Source: an uncultured Eisenbergiella sp.
Lineage (GTDB): Bacteria > Bacillota > Clostridia > Lachnospirales > Lachnospiraceae
Direction: 5' to 3'
DNA: 25,137 nt
Assembly (NCBI GenBank): GCA_910585455.1
Contig: CAJUEL010000059.1
Location: forward strand, 1-25,137
Shown: positions 1-7,640 of the stretch, in pieces
How positions within the stretch are numbered: position 1 is the stretch's first letter
Layout: each line of letters starts with the position of its first letter
Notes under the pieces: generated by a model
What the model saw: only the letters and a program-made list of their open reading frames with translations
Databases searched by the model: none
Told to the model about the DNA's origin: nothing
Position numbers and translations under genes: made by a program

Positions 1-52
1 TTTTTCATTTACTATTTGTGCCGCCAGCGTCAGCGGCGGAATGGAGATTAGC

Positions 53-871
53 ATGAATTCTTTTACATTTGTGCCCGAGGGAGTACGGGAGTGTATGGTG
101 ACAGCGTTTTTGCAAACGGAAATGGATGAAATGAAGGTCAGAAGAGGCGGGATAGAAAGAAGACCAGCCGTATTGATCTGCCCGGGAGGGGCTTATGAAG
201 CGATCTCAGAACGTGAGGGTGAGCCAGTGGCAAGGGAATATTTTGCGGCGGGCTATCATGCCTTTATACTTCAATATTCTGTAGGGAAAAAAGCGGTGGG
301 ATTTGAACCGCTTATGCAGCTTGCAGCAACAATGGCACATATCCGCAAGTATGCGGGAGAATGGATGGTTGCTGATGAAAAAATTGCAGTTTGTGGATTT
401 TCTGCGGGTGGTCATTTGGCGGCATCGCTGGGAACTCTTTATCGGGATGAAAAGTTTTTAAAAATATGGAATCGTACTGAAAAAATACGCCCAAATGCCA
501 TGATTCTGGGGTATCCTGTTATTACAGCGGACGAATTTGCGCATAAAGGTTCTTTACGACACATAAGTGGTTCCGATGAGGAGAGTGAAGAATATGTCTA
601 TTTTGGGTTGAATCAACATGTAGACGGGCAGACACCGCCTACATATTTATGGCATACTTCAATGGACGAAGGGGTGTCTGTGGAAAACAGTCTGCGTTTT
701 GCTTCTGCGTTATCAGCAGCGAAAGTACCTTTTGAATTGCATGTATTTCCATTTGGGGAGCATGGTATGTCGGTATGCACGAAGGAAGTGGGATGCTCTG
801 ATCCTTATAATGCGCGTTGGATGGAGTGGAGTATAAAATGGCTGGATAGGCTGTTTTCTTTTGAAAAGTGA
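53..871 (+). CDS. Alpha/beta hydrolase, acetyl-esterase/xylan-esterase-like
   Basis: A cytosolic alpha/beta-hydrolase of about 272 residues. Seen: an oxyanion-hole type motif LICPGGAY near the N-terminus, the nucleophile elbow GFSAGGH, and a C-terminal FGEHGMS that would supply the catalytic His. No signal peptide is visible. Members of this family (BD-FAE/acetyl esterase type) deacetylate sugars and oligosaccharides; the exact substrate is inferred only from the glycosidase neighbours. Start: an upstream in-frame ATG at 41 has no ribosome binding site, while ATG 53 has GGAG at 43-46 with 6 nt spacing, so 53 is preferred. The next gene follows after 21 nt, so the two are probably co-transcribed. 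The upstream promoter lies outside the window or in the first 40 bases and is not recognisable. Confidence 0.85.
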   Translation: MNSFTFVPEGVRECMVTAFLQTEMDEMKVRRGGIERRPAVLICPGGAYEAISEREGEPVAREYFAAGYHAFILQYSVGKKAVGFEPLMQLAATMAHIRKYAGEWMVADEKIAVCGFSAGGHLAASLGTLYRDEKFLKIWNRTEKIRPNAMILGYPVITADEFAHKGSLRHISGSDEESEEYVYFGLNQHVDGQTPPTYLWHTSMDEGVSVENSLRFASALSAAKVPFELHVFPFGEHGMSVCTKEVGCSDPYNARWMEWSIKWLDRLFSFEK

Positions 872-892
872 GAAACTAAGAGGGAGGACGAC

Positions 893-2401
893 ATGGAGCA
901 GAACATGAAAAACAAAATTCCCGAAACAGGCGCGGATACCGGCAATTACTGGTGCAGCTGGGACACCCAGTTTCGGGTGAACGATGTGGAGGCGGGAAAG
1001 GACACAAAGAATCTGCGCAATGTGCTGACACAGGATTTTTTATTCGGCAAAAAGGGGATGCTGCCGGAATATATGAAAAGGGTGCGCGCAGACCTGTACG
1101 TTTTGCTGGACGACGGCTGGGATGTGGGCTGGGATGTGCCGGGAAACGGGCCGGTGAGCGTCTTCGGAAGCCTGGAGCTGGACACGGAAAAATTTCCGGA
1201 TTTTACGGGTGAGCCCTGGGAGCGCCTGAAAAAAATGAAGGAGCGGGTGTGCGGTCTGGGATTTCGGGGGCTGGGGCTGTGGATTTGTGCTAACGCTGCA
1301 GGAGAGAGGGAGGATGCGCCGCTTTCAAAGGAGGAGGCGGACGCTTACTGGAAGGAGCGGGCGATCTGGTGCCGTAAGGCGGGCGTGAACTACTGGAAGG
1401 TGGACTGGGGCTACCATTGTCAGGATGTGGTATACCGGGACCGGATGACGAAAATTGTAAAGGAATTCGCCCCCGATCTGAAAATCGAGCATGCCATCTG
1501 CAGGGGACCCATGGGAAATGCAGGAAATGAACGGCAGTTAAAAGAAACGCTCGCCTGCAGCGATTATTTCCGCACCTATGACGTGGTCAAGGAGTTCACC
1601 TACAGCACCACGATCGACCGGGTCCGGGAAGCCTTTTGCGCAAAAAACGGACAGCGCTACGGCTGCCGCAGCGTTTTGAATGTGGAGGACGCGCCGCTGC
1701 TGGCGGCTGGGCTGGGTTGCTCCATGGGCGTGATGCGCCATCCCTGCTGGGGCGGCACGGAAACGGATGTGCTGGATTTCGGACGAAAATGGAATGAGGT
1801 GGAACGGGCACTTGTCTGGCAGCGAATTGCGCCGCCTTTTGGGCCTGGGGAATCGGAGCAAGCTTTTTCGGAAAATGTGCTGGAGGACTGGACCGATGCC
1901 CTGTCCGGTCCGGATGCCCAGGGGTGGTTAAGGGACCTGATTCCTGCCGGCGGGACGATCCGCCAGACAGCGCCCGCAGTTCTGGCAAGAAATATGGAGC
2001 TTCCCGGCGTGACAGCGCGGGAGGAGGAGCTTCCGTTTGTCGCTGCCAGCCGCCATCCCTTTACAGGAGCGGTGAGCATCGCCTTTTTGCCGAGAACCTG
2101 CGGGGCGCGTAAGATGTTTACACCGAAAGCGGATGTCACTTTTTCCTTGGGAGCCTTTGTGAAGCCGATGGGGGTTTTTGGAGAATTCGGGCTTTTGACA
2201 GTTGCGCTGGAAGAAGCGGTGGAGGGCAGGATATTCCTGCAGGATCTGTGCCGGGACACGGCTGTGGATGTGACAGAGCTGGTAGCTGCCGCACCCAAAA
2301 AGCTGTTGCTTGATTATGGCTTATTAAAAGAGCGGAAGCTTTTGGAAAACGATCCCGGGGATTTGTCAGCGCCGGGCTTTATGCTGTGGCAGGAGGAGTA
2401 G
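893..2401 (+). CDS. Clan GH-D glycoside hydrolase (alpha-galactosidase-like)
   Basis: A 502-residue cytosolic protein with the layout of a clan GH-D (GH27/GH36-like) TIM barrel. Seen: the LLDDGWD strand (residues 71-77), GLGLWICANAAG (126-137) and YWKVDWG (168-173+), where Asp171 is in the position of the clan nucleophile. A C-terminal region from about residue 390 looks like a beta-sandwich. Related enzymes release terminal alpha-galactose or act as raffinose-synthase-like enzymes; the substrate is not determined here. A strong ribosome binding site (GAGGGAGGA) precedes ATG 893, and the gene follows the esterase by 21 nt, so they form an operon. A stem-loop at 2463-2501 follows the gene. The exact GH family is uncertain because the sequence is divergent. 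Confidence 0.72.
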   Translation: MEQNMKNKIPETGADTGNYWCSWDTQFRVNDVEAGKDTKNLRNVLTQDFLFGKKGMLPEYMKRVRADLYVLLDDGWDVGWDVPGNGPVSVFGSLELDTEKFPDFTGEPWERLKKMKERVCGLGFRGLGLWICANAAGEREDAPLSKEEADAYWKERAIWCRKAGVNYWKVDWGYHCQDVVYRDRMTKIVKEFAPDLKIEHAICRGPMGNAGNERQLKETLACSDYFRTYDVVKEFTYSTTIDRVREAFCAKNGQRYGCRSVLNVEDAPLLAAGLGCSMGVMRHPCWGGTETDVLDFGRKWNEVERALVWQRIAPPFGPGESEQAFSENVLEDWTDALSGPDAQGWLRDLIPAGGTIRQTAPAVLARNMELPGVTAREEELPFVAASRHPFTGAVSIAFLPRTCGARKMFTPKADVTFSLGAFVKPMGVFGEFGLLTVALEEAVEGRIFLQDLCRDTAVDVTELVAAAPKKLLLDYGLLKERKLLENDPGDLSAPGFMLWQEE

Positions 2402-2434
2402 GTTTATTCATGCTTTAACCAGGGGTGAGAATGT

Positions 2435-2440
2435 TATAAT
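2435..2440 (+). promoter_or_regulatory. Possible -10 box (TATAAT)
   Basis: A perfect TATAAT sits in the 255-bp gap before the Rpn gene, but no convincing -35 hexamer is present at 16-18 bp. It lies upstream of the stem-loop at 2463-2501, so any transcript would pass through that hairpin. Low confidence. Confidence 0.25.
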
Positions 2441-2462
2441 ATTTAGAAAAGTTTTATTTGTG

Positions 2463-2501
2463 TTTATGCTTATCCTGTGATAGACTCAGGGTAAGCATAA
2501 A
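2463..2501 (+). terminator. Stem-loop, probable terminator of the esterase/GH operon
   Basis: Two 15-nt arms (2463-2477 and 2487-2501) pair along their whole length with one G-T wobble. The loop is 9 nt and the stem is followed by ATTTTCTT. The rest of the gap 2402-2656 holds only a weak -10 candidate and a short GC hairpin just before the next gene. Confidence 0.55.
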
Positions 2502-2626
2502 TTTTCTTGATGGTCGGATATCTTTCTACAGTCTTATTTCGGAAACTCTATGCTTAGCAGTCCATTTTTTACCCATGCAGGAGCAGCCGGAAGAGATGTG
2601 CTCCTGACGATATGCGAAGGGAGGAG

Positions 2627-2653
2627 CACCCCGCCAAAGCGGGTGTAGGGGAG
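2627..2653 (+). promoter_or_regulatory. GC hairpin plus Shine-Dalgarno deciding the Rpn gene start
   Basis: CACCCCGC (2627-2634) pairs with GCGGGTG (2639-2645) across a CAAA loop with one bulged C. It is immediately followed by AGGGGAG (2647-2653) and then ATG 2657. The spacing of 3 nt is short, but no ribosome binding site precedes the alternative ATG at 2612. The hairpin abuts the ribosome binding site and could influence translation (inference). Confidence 0.4.
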
Positions 2654-2656
2654 CGG

Positions 2657-3661
2657 ATGACAAAAAGAAAACAGAGGTTAAAGCCTGATGTCGTGCTGAA
2701 AAGCTACTGGCGCGATAACGGGCGGTTTGCCGACCTGTTCAATGCGGTGCTGTTTGGAGGACGCCAGGAGATCAGGCCGGAGGAGCTGGAGGATGTGGAC
2801 ACACAGAGCGCCGTGGTGACAGAGCATCGGGAGCACGCGGAAGGCCTGGAGGCAGCGCGGGACAGCATAAAGGTGCGGAAGCTGTCCGGCGCGCACGGAA
2901 TGGAGCTTGTGCTGCTGGGCAATGAAGGGCAGGAACACGTCCACTATGCGATGCCCATGCGGGTCATGGGCTATGATTATGGTTCCTACAAAAAGCAGTA
3001 TGACAGCAATGCGTTGAAATACCGCAAAAGAGGCGGGCTGAAAGAGGACGAATATCTGTCCGGAATGAAAAAGAGCGATAAGCTGATACCGGTCATAACG
3101 ATTGTGGTTTATTACGGCGAGAAGCCCTGGGACGGGGCGGTGACGCTTCATGGGATGCTGAAAATACCGGCAGGGCTGAAAAAATATGTCAATGATTACC
3201 GCGTGCTGCTCGTGGAGGCGGGAAAGCATAACCTGAATTTTCACAATGCGGACAATATTGATCTGTTTAGCCTGCTTGGATTTTTTCTGGATAAAAGCCT
3301 GCCCAAAAGGAAAGCCTGGGAAAAGGCTATAGAATACAGCAGGAAGCGTGGGACGGACAGGTCGGTCATCATGACCGTGGCGGGAATTGCCAACAGCAGG
3401 ATTGACAGCAGCGTTTTTGAAAAAGGAGGAGACAGCATGTATGCCGCATTTGAAGAAGTCTGGCAGGAGGGCAAAAGGGATGGAATTGAGAAGGGAAGAG
3501 TAGAAGGAAAAGCGGAAGGAAAGGCGGAGGAAATAGTCGAGTCCGGTTTTGAGTTTCAGCTTTCGGAGGAGGCGATTCTGGAACGCCTGCAGAGAAAGCT
3601 GGGGATATCCCTGCAGACAGCGCGGGAATATTTTATCATGTATAAGAAGCCGGTGTTGTGA
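2657..3661 (+). CDS. Rpn family recombination-promoting nuclease / putative transposase
   Basis: A 334-residue protein of the Rpn (YhgA-like, PD-(D/E)XK) family. Seen: the N-terminal KPDVVLKSYWRDNGRFADLFN block, the NEGQEHVHYAMPMRVMGYDYG block in which the family normally shows E-x-Q and AMPxR, ITIVVYYGEKPWDG in the core fold, and a low-complexity, charged C-terminal tail (EKGRVEGKAEGKAEE) followed by a short helical domain. Rpn proteins are DNA endonucleases that promote RecA-independent recombination; in Clostridia they are usually multicopy and of unknown physiological role. The start at ATG 2657 is chosen because of the adjacent AGGGGAG; a longer form from ATG 2612 would lack a ribosome binding site. 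It stands alone between two glycosidase genes, with no obvious functional link to them. Confidence 0.75.
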   Translation: MTKRKQRLKPDVVLKSYWRDNGRFADLFNAVLFGGRQEIRPEELEDVDTQSAVVTEHREHAEGLEAARDSIKVRKLSGAHGMELVLLGNEGQEHVHYAMPMRVMGYDYGSYKKQYDSNALKYRKRGGLKEDEYLSGMKKSDKLIPVITIVVYYGEKPWDGAVTLHGMLKIPAGLKKYVNDYRVLLVEAGKHNLNFHNADNIDLFSLLGFFLDKSLPKRKAWEKAIEYSRKRGTDRSVIMTVAGIANSRIDSSVFEKGGDSMYAAFEEVWQEGKRDGIEKGRVEGKAEGKAEEIVESGFEFQLSEEAILERLQRKLGISLQTAREYFIMYKKPVL

Positions 3662-3711
3662 TCTGCCTCTTCCGGTCTTTCTCCCCCATGAGAAGTAATA
3701 GGAAGCTGCCC

Positions 3712-3741
3712 GTAACAGTTCAGACCTGGCTGAACTGTTAC
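3712..3741. repeat. 30-bp palindrome, solo copy of the TAACAGTTCA repeat
   Basis: GTAACAGTTCAG (3712-3723) and CTGAACTGTTAC (3730-3741) are perfect inverted arms with a 6-nt centre. The same GTAACAGTTCAG begins the larger element at 14662. The centre here (CAGACCTGGCTG) is the exact reverse complement of the 12 nt following the arm there, so both belong to one interspersed family. Confidence 0.7.
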
Positions 3742-3771
3742 ATTGCTGCCCGGATTTTTGCGAAGATGTGC

Positions 3772-3800
3772 TTGCTATAGCGCCGGAAAAATGGTATATT
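3772..3800 (+). promoter_or_regulatory. Promoter candidate for the GH35 gene
   Basis: TTGCTA (3772-3777) is followed after 17 bp by TATATT (3795-3800), a good vegetative promoter. The leader to ATG 4004 would be about 195 nt. Apart from this promoter and the palindrome at 3712, the gap 3662-4003 shows no gene I can support. Confidence 0.55.
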
Positions 3801-4003
3801 GAATGCATGACAGCACATTACAAATCTGAAAGTTCCTGATGTGTTTTCTGTTCCGGATATTTGTCCTGTGAAATCCGGATTCTGGCTTTTCGCCACAGGT
3901 TCCATGCGGTCTCATGATAGGGTGCGGGCAGGCGGAAGGCGGTTTCTCCTGTCTGGGCACTGGCAGGAGCATAGGGCAATTAAAAAAGAGGGAGAATATC
4001 AAA

Positions 4004-5794
4004 ATGTCAAACGAAAATGGTAAAAAGGGGAGCTTTGAAATCAGGGAAAAATTTTATCTAAACGGGGAGCCCTTTCAGGTGATCGCGGGAGGCATCCACT
4101 ACTTCCGCGTGTTACCGGAATACTGGGAGGACAGGCTGCAAAAGCTCAAGGCTATGGGCTGCAACACGGTGGAAACCTACCTGCCCTGGAACCTGCACGA
4201 GCCTCAAAAGGGGAAATTTGATTTTACCGGAGAAGCCTTACACGGCATGCTGGATATCGTTTCCTTTGTGAAAAAGGCGCAGGAAGTAGGGCTGTGGGTG
4301 ATTCTCCGTCCGTCGCCTTATATTTGTGCGGAATGGGAGTTTGGCGGTCTGCCCTCGTGGCTGCTGGCGGAGGAAGGGATCGCGCTGCGCACCTGTGATG
4401 AGGCCTATCTTGGTTATGTGAGAGCGTATTATGATCATTTGCTGCCATTGCTCGCTCCGCTGCAAATCACCGAGGGCGGTCCGGTTTTGATGATGCAGAT
4501 TGAAAATGAATATGGTTCCTTTGGCAATGATAAGAAATATCTGGAAGCGCTGCGGGATATGATGCGCGAACGGGGAATCCGGGTGCCGCTGTTTGCCTCG
4601 GACGGTCCGGAGGATGACATGCTTTCCAACACGAAGATTGACGGCGTGTTTCCCACGGCGAATTTTGGTTCCAGAACAAAGGAGGCCTTTGAGGTATTAA
4701 AGAAATATAATGATGGCGGTCCCTGCATGTGCACCGAGTTCTGGATTGGCTGGTTTGATGCATGGAGGGACGAGGCACATCATACGCAGGATACAGAGGC
4801 AGCGGTCAAAGAGCTGGAGATGATGCTGGAAAAGGGAAATCTGAATATTTACATGTTTGAGGGCGGAACCAATTTCGGCTTTATGAACGGCGCCAATTAT
4901 TATGATCATCTGACGCCGGATGTGACCTCATATGATTATGATGCGCTGCTGACGGAGGATGGGCGGATCACGGAGAAATACCGCCGTTTCCAGGAGACGA
5001 TTGCCCGTCACCGGAATATAGAGCCATGCGAAATTCCGGACAACGCTCCCTGGGACAGAGTGGCTTATGGAAAGATTTCCGCAACAGAAAGAGTGGGGTT
5101 GTTTGAAAGTCTTACAGATCTGGCAAGACCTGTAGAAAGCGTTTGCCCGCAATCCATGGAGGCGCTGGGACAAAGCTATGGTTATACATTGTATTCCACA
5201 GAGCTGAATACGGAGAAATGTCTCAAGAGCATTCGGCTGTTTCGGGCGAACGACCGGGCGATCATCTTTGCGGATAAAAAGCGGGTAATTACGGCAATGG
5301 ACAGGGAGCTGCTGGAGCGGCATGAGCTGGAAGCGATCACGAAAGAGGGGATAAAGCTGGATATCCTGATGGAAAATCTGGGTCGGGTGAACTATGGACC
5401 TTTGATGAACTGGCAGCGTAAGGGCATTGACGGCTGCGTGTTGATCAATGACCGTTTTTCCCAGCATGGCTGGAAGCAGTATTGTCTGCCGCTTACGAAT
5501 CTGGATGAACTGGATTTTACCAGAGGATATGAAGAAGGAATGCCTGCCTTTTACCGGTTCGTCTTACATGCAGACAAGGTCGGAGACACCTTCCTGGATT
5601 TTACCGGATGGGGCAAGGGATGCGTCTTTGTAAACGGATTCCATCTGGGACGTTTCTGGGAAGCGGGACCGCAAAAACGTCTGTATCTGCCCGGCGCATT
5701 GCTTAAGCAGGGGGAGAATGAAATCATTTTGTTCGAAACGGAAGGAAAGGCAACGGGAGAGATTGCTCTTCTGGATGAGCCTGCGCTTGGTTAA
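4004..5794 (+). CDS. GH35 beta-galactosidase
   Basis: A 596-residue intracellular GH35 beta-galactosidase hydrolysing terminal beta-D-galactose. Seen: GGIHYFRVLPEYWEDRLQK (29-47), ETYLPWNLHEP (57-67), RPSPYICAEWEFGGLPSWL (102-120), the acid/base Glu169 in IENEYG and the nucleophile Glu245 in CTEFWIGWFD. The C-terminal part (about 400-596) carries jelly-roll domains ending in FVNGFHLGRFWEAGPQ, as usual in bacterial GH35 of about 590-600 residues. There is no signal peptide, so it acts on imported oligosaccharides. An upstream in-frame ATG exists at 3914, but GAGGGAG at 3988-3994 points to ATG 4004. It has its own promoter candidate (3772-3800) and a strong terminator (5801-5836). The esterase and GH-D genes upstream suggest a shared glycan-use region. 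Confidence 0.93.
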   Translation: MSNENGKKGSFEIREKFYLNGEPFQVIAGGIHYFRVLPEYWEDRLQKLKAMGCNTVETYLPWNLHEPQKGKFDFTGEALHGMLDIVSFVKKAQEVGLWVILRPSPYICAEWEFGGLPSWLLAEEGIALRTCDEAYLGYVRAYYDHLLPLLAPLQITEGGPVLMMQIENEYGSFGNDKKYLEALRDMMRERGIRVPLFASDGPEDDMLSNTKIDGVFPTANFGSRTKEAFEVLKKYNDGGPCMCTEFWIGWFDAWRDEAHHTQDTEAAVKELEMMLEKGNLNIYMFEGGTNFGFMNGANYYDHLTPDVTSYDYDALLTEDGRITEKYRRFQETIARHRNIEPCEIPDNAPWDRVAYGKISATERVGLFESLTDLARPVESVCPQSMEALGQSYGYTLYSTELNTEKCLKSIRLFRANDRAIIFADKKRVITAMDRELLERHELEAITKEGIKLDILMENLGRVNYGPLMNWQRKGIDGCVLINDRFSQHGWKQYCLPLTNLDELDFTRGYEEGMPAFYRFVLHADKVGDTFLDFTGWGKGCVFVNGFHLGRFWEAGPQKRLYLPGALLKQGENEIILFETEGKATGEIALLDEPALG

Positions 5795-5800
5795 ATGATG

Positions 5801-5836
5801 AAAGGAAACCGGTAAAAGTGTGCCGGTTTCCTTTTT
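5801..5836. terminator. Intrinsic terminator between convergent genes
   Basis: AAAGGAAACCGG (5801-5812) pairs with CCGGTTTCCTTT (5823-5834) across a 10-nt loop and is followed by Ts. The A-rich left arm also gives a T tail on the minus strand, so it probably ends both the GH35 and the convergent CDF transcript. Confidence 0.85.
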
Positions 5837-5871
5837 GGTTAGCCGTTATGATGTAAGCCTTGCATAAGGGG

Positions 5872-7038
5872 TTAGCTGAAATCTTTATCCACATTTACGA
5901 CGGTATAGTATGCCGGGTCGATCGCCTTTGCCCGGGAAGCGATGAAGGCGCGAATCTGGTCGTCGCTCATCTTAAAATGCCAGGGAACCAGCACATCGAA
6001 AATGATGTTGGTGTGGGTCGGTCCTTTCACGAGACGGAAATCATGCAGCTTCAGTACGGGTGACATTTCCTGGACAATAGCGGTCAGCATTTCCTTTAAT
6101 TGGGAGGTCTCTGCATCATCAGTCACGATCGGGTCCATGTGGATGACCGCGTTGCAGAGCAGTTCCTTCTGAAGCTGCCGTTCGATGTTATCGATGGTAT
6201 CGTGGAGCTTTAGAATATCGCCGGCGGCGGGAACCTCTGCGTGCAGGCTGATCATCACTCTGCCGGGACCGTAATTGTGCACGATCAGGTCATGGATGCC
6301 CAGCACGTCGGGATAAGAAAGCACGATTTTTTCGATGCGTTCCACAAATTCCTTTTCCGGCGGCTGTCCCAAAAGCGGGTCGATGGTATCCTTTGCCGCA
6401 CTGATGCCCGCATAGCAGATGAAAAGTCCGACGATGACGCCGCACCAGCCGTCAATGTGCAGCCCTGTGAAGTGTTCCGTCAGCGTGGCGGCAAGAACAA
6501 CGGCGGTAGAAACCGTGTCGCTTAAGGAATCCGTGGCGGTTGCCATCATCGCCGCGCTGTCAATCTTTTTGGCGGTGCTTTTGTTATACAGGTACATGTA
6601 AAGCTTTACCAGGATGGAAGCGGCGAGGATGCCGACCACAATGGGGCTGAAGGACAGATCCTGCGGATGCAGGATTTTTTCCACAGAGGATTTGACCAGC
6701 TCTGCCGCCATCAGCAGGATGATGCCGGAAACCACAAGGCCTGCAAGGTATTCCAGGCGTCCGTGCCCGAAGGGATGATCCGGGTCGGGCTCCTGGCCGC
6801 TTAAGCGAAAGCCGATCATCGTAATGAAGGAAGACCCCGCATCGGAAAGGTTGTTAAAGGCATCCGCCGTGATGGCAATGGAATGGCTCAAAAAGCCTGC
6901 CAGTGCCTTTCCGGCAAACAGGCACAGATTCAGAAAAATACCGACTGCGCCGCAAAGAACGCCGTAAGCCTGCCGCACGGCAGGCTGCTTTGTGTTCTGA
7001 TAATCCGGAATAAACAGTTTCGACAAAAAAGTAATCAT
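5872..7038 (-). CDS. Cation diffusion facilitator (CDF) transporter
   Basis: A 388-residue inner-membrane metal/proton antiporter of the CDF family (Zn, Mn, Fe or Co export). Seen: about six hydrophobic segments, the TM2 metal site in ADAFNNLSDAGSS, the HPFGHGRLEY loop after it, and the TM5 site in ATDSLSDTVST. The cytosolic C-terminal ferredoxin-like domain (GIHDLIVHNYGPGRVMISLH) is followed by an extra block of about 80 residues that resembles a second copy of the domain (LKLHDFRLVKGPTHTNIIFDVLVP). Start: translation can be extended to 7134, but GGAGG (7043-7047) four bases before ATG 7038 decides the start, and the extension overlaps the leader hairpin. Metal specificity cannot be read from sequence. 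Confidence 0.9.
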   Translation of the reverse strand: MITFLSKLFIPDYQNTKQPAVRQAYGVLCGAVGIFLNLCLFAGKALAGFLSHSIAITADAFNNLSDAGSSFITMIGFRLSGQEPDPDHPFGHGRLEYLAGLVVSGIILLMAAELVKSSVEKILHPQDLSFSPIVVGILAASILVKLYMYLYNKSTAKKIDSAAMMATATDSLSDTVSTAVVLAATLTEHFTGLHIDGWCGVIVGLFICYAGISAAKDTIDPLLGQPPEKEFVERIEKIVLSYPDVLGIHDLIVHNYGPGRVMISLHAEVPAAGDILKLHDTIDNIERQLQKELLCNAVIHMDPIVTDDAETSQLKEMLTAIVQEMSPVLKLHDFRLVKGPTHTNIIFDVLVPWHFKMSDDQIRAFIASRAKAIDPAYYTVVNVDKDFS

Positions 7039-7055
7039 GGTACCTCCAATCGGAC

Positions 7056-7082
7056 AAAAACGCTGCGCAGCAGCGCTTTTTT
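7056..7082 (-). promoter_or_regulatory. Terminator-like hairpin in the CDF leader
   Basis: On the minus strand a GCGCTG...CAGCG stem is flanked by AAAA and TTTTT, forming an intrinsic-terminator shape that ends about 9 nt before the GGAGG of the CDF gene. Between the promoter (7107-7134) and the start codon nothing else is encoded, so an attenuator role is possible. No known riboswitch fold was recognised. Confidence 0.45.
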
Positions 7083-7106
7083 GCCCGGCAATAACAGTTT
7101 CCTCTG

Positions 7107-7134
7107 ATTGTAACATTTCCACAGGAAAAGGCAA
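7107..7134 (-). promoter_or_regulatory. Promoter candidate for the CDF gene
   Basis: On the minus strand TTGCCT (7129-7134) is separated by 16 bp from TACAAT (7107-7112). The predicted transcript start near 7100 gives a leader of about 60 nt that contains the hairpin at 7056-7082. Confidence 0.5.
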
Positions 7135-7170
7135 ACATAATTTTGGTTAGGACTGACTGATGTGTCGCCG

Positions 7171-7509
7171 GTTACTTTTCATGGGGCGGGGAGCACGACC
7201 GGAAGGAGCGGACGGCGCAGCGGGCTTTTGCAGGACGGGCGGGGAGGACATGGACGGTTTCCGGCCGCATTATCCGAAACGGGAAATTCCACAAAATGCC
7301 CGGCTATTCCAAAACGGGACAGGGCGCAAAAAAACTCACTGCGTTCAGACAGTTTTGCGCCCTGTCCCAGGAATATCCTGCCATTTTGGGAATTTCTCCG
7401 CTTCGGATACAGCGGTCGGAAACCATCCATGTCCTCCCCGCCCGTCCTGCAAAAGCCCGCTGCGCCGTCCGCTCCTTCCGGTCGTGCTCCCCGCCCCATG
7501 AAAAGTAAC
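7171..7509. repeat. 339-bp foldback (giant inverted repeat)
   Basis: The segment from GTTACTTTTC (7171) to its reverse complement ending at 7509 folds back on itself. The outer 84 bp of each arm are identical, and the next roughly 60 bp match with scattered changes. The innermost 16 bp (7316-7331 GGGACAGGGCGCAAAA against 7353-7368) are again perfect, with a 21-nt loop. Apparent reading frames on both strands encode the same peptide stretch (MGRGARPEGADGAAG) because of the symmetry, and I do not regard them as genes. It lies between the CDF promoter and the gpmI promoter. It could be a non-autonomous MITE-like element; no clear target duplication is visible. Confidence 0.9.
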
Positions 7510-7548
7510 GTGCCGTCGGCATTGACAGGGGCGAATGCCATTTTTTTC

Positions 7549-7577
7549 TTGCAAGGAGGAAAAAGGTTGTGTATAAT
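7549..7577 (+). promoter_or_regulatory. Promoter of gpmI
   Basis: TTGCAA (7549-7554), 17-bp spacer, TATAAT (7572-7577). The transcript would start near 7584, giving a leader of about 57 nt to ATG 7641. It lies 40 bp downstream of the foldback. Confidence 0.75.
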
Positions 7578-7640
7578 ATAGCCGGAACATAGGCAGATAC
7601 AAATATAGAAGAAGTAGAATAGATAAGGAGATGGAGCAGT

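Noticed and set aside
1657..2298. 213-codon minus-strand frame, and other antisense frames in gpmI and the permease (e.g. 7929-8651, 9719-10537)
   Set aside because: All lie opposite genes with clear catalytic motifs and have no recognisable domains or start signals.
2678..3808. 376-codon frame on the minus strand
   Set aside because: It is antisense to the well-supported Rpn-family gene and shows no family motif; His/Gln/Arg-rich composition is typical of a shadow frame.
7160..7581. Several frames of 70-139 codons on both strands
   Set aside because: They are produced by the foldback, encode the same peptide on both strands, lack good ribosome binding sites, and are rich in Gly, Arg and Ala in the manner of non-coding GC-rich DNA.
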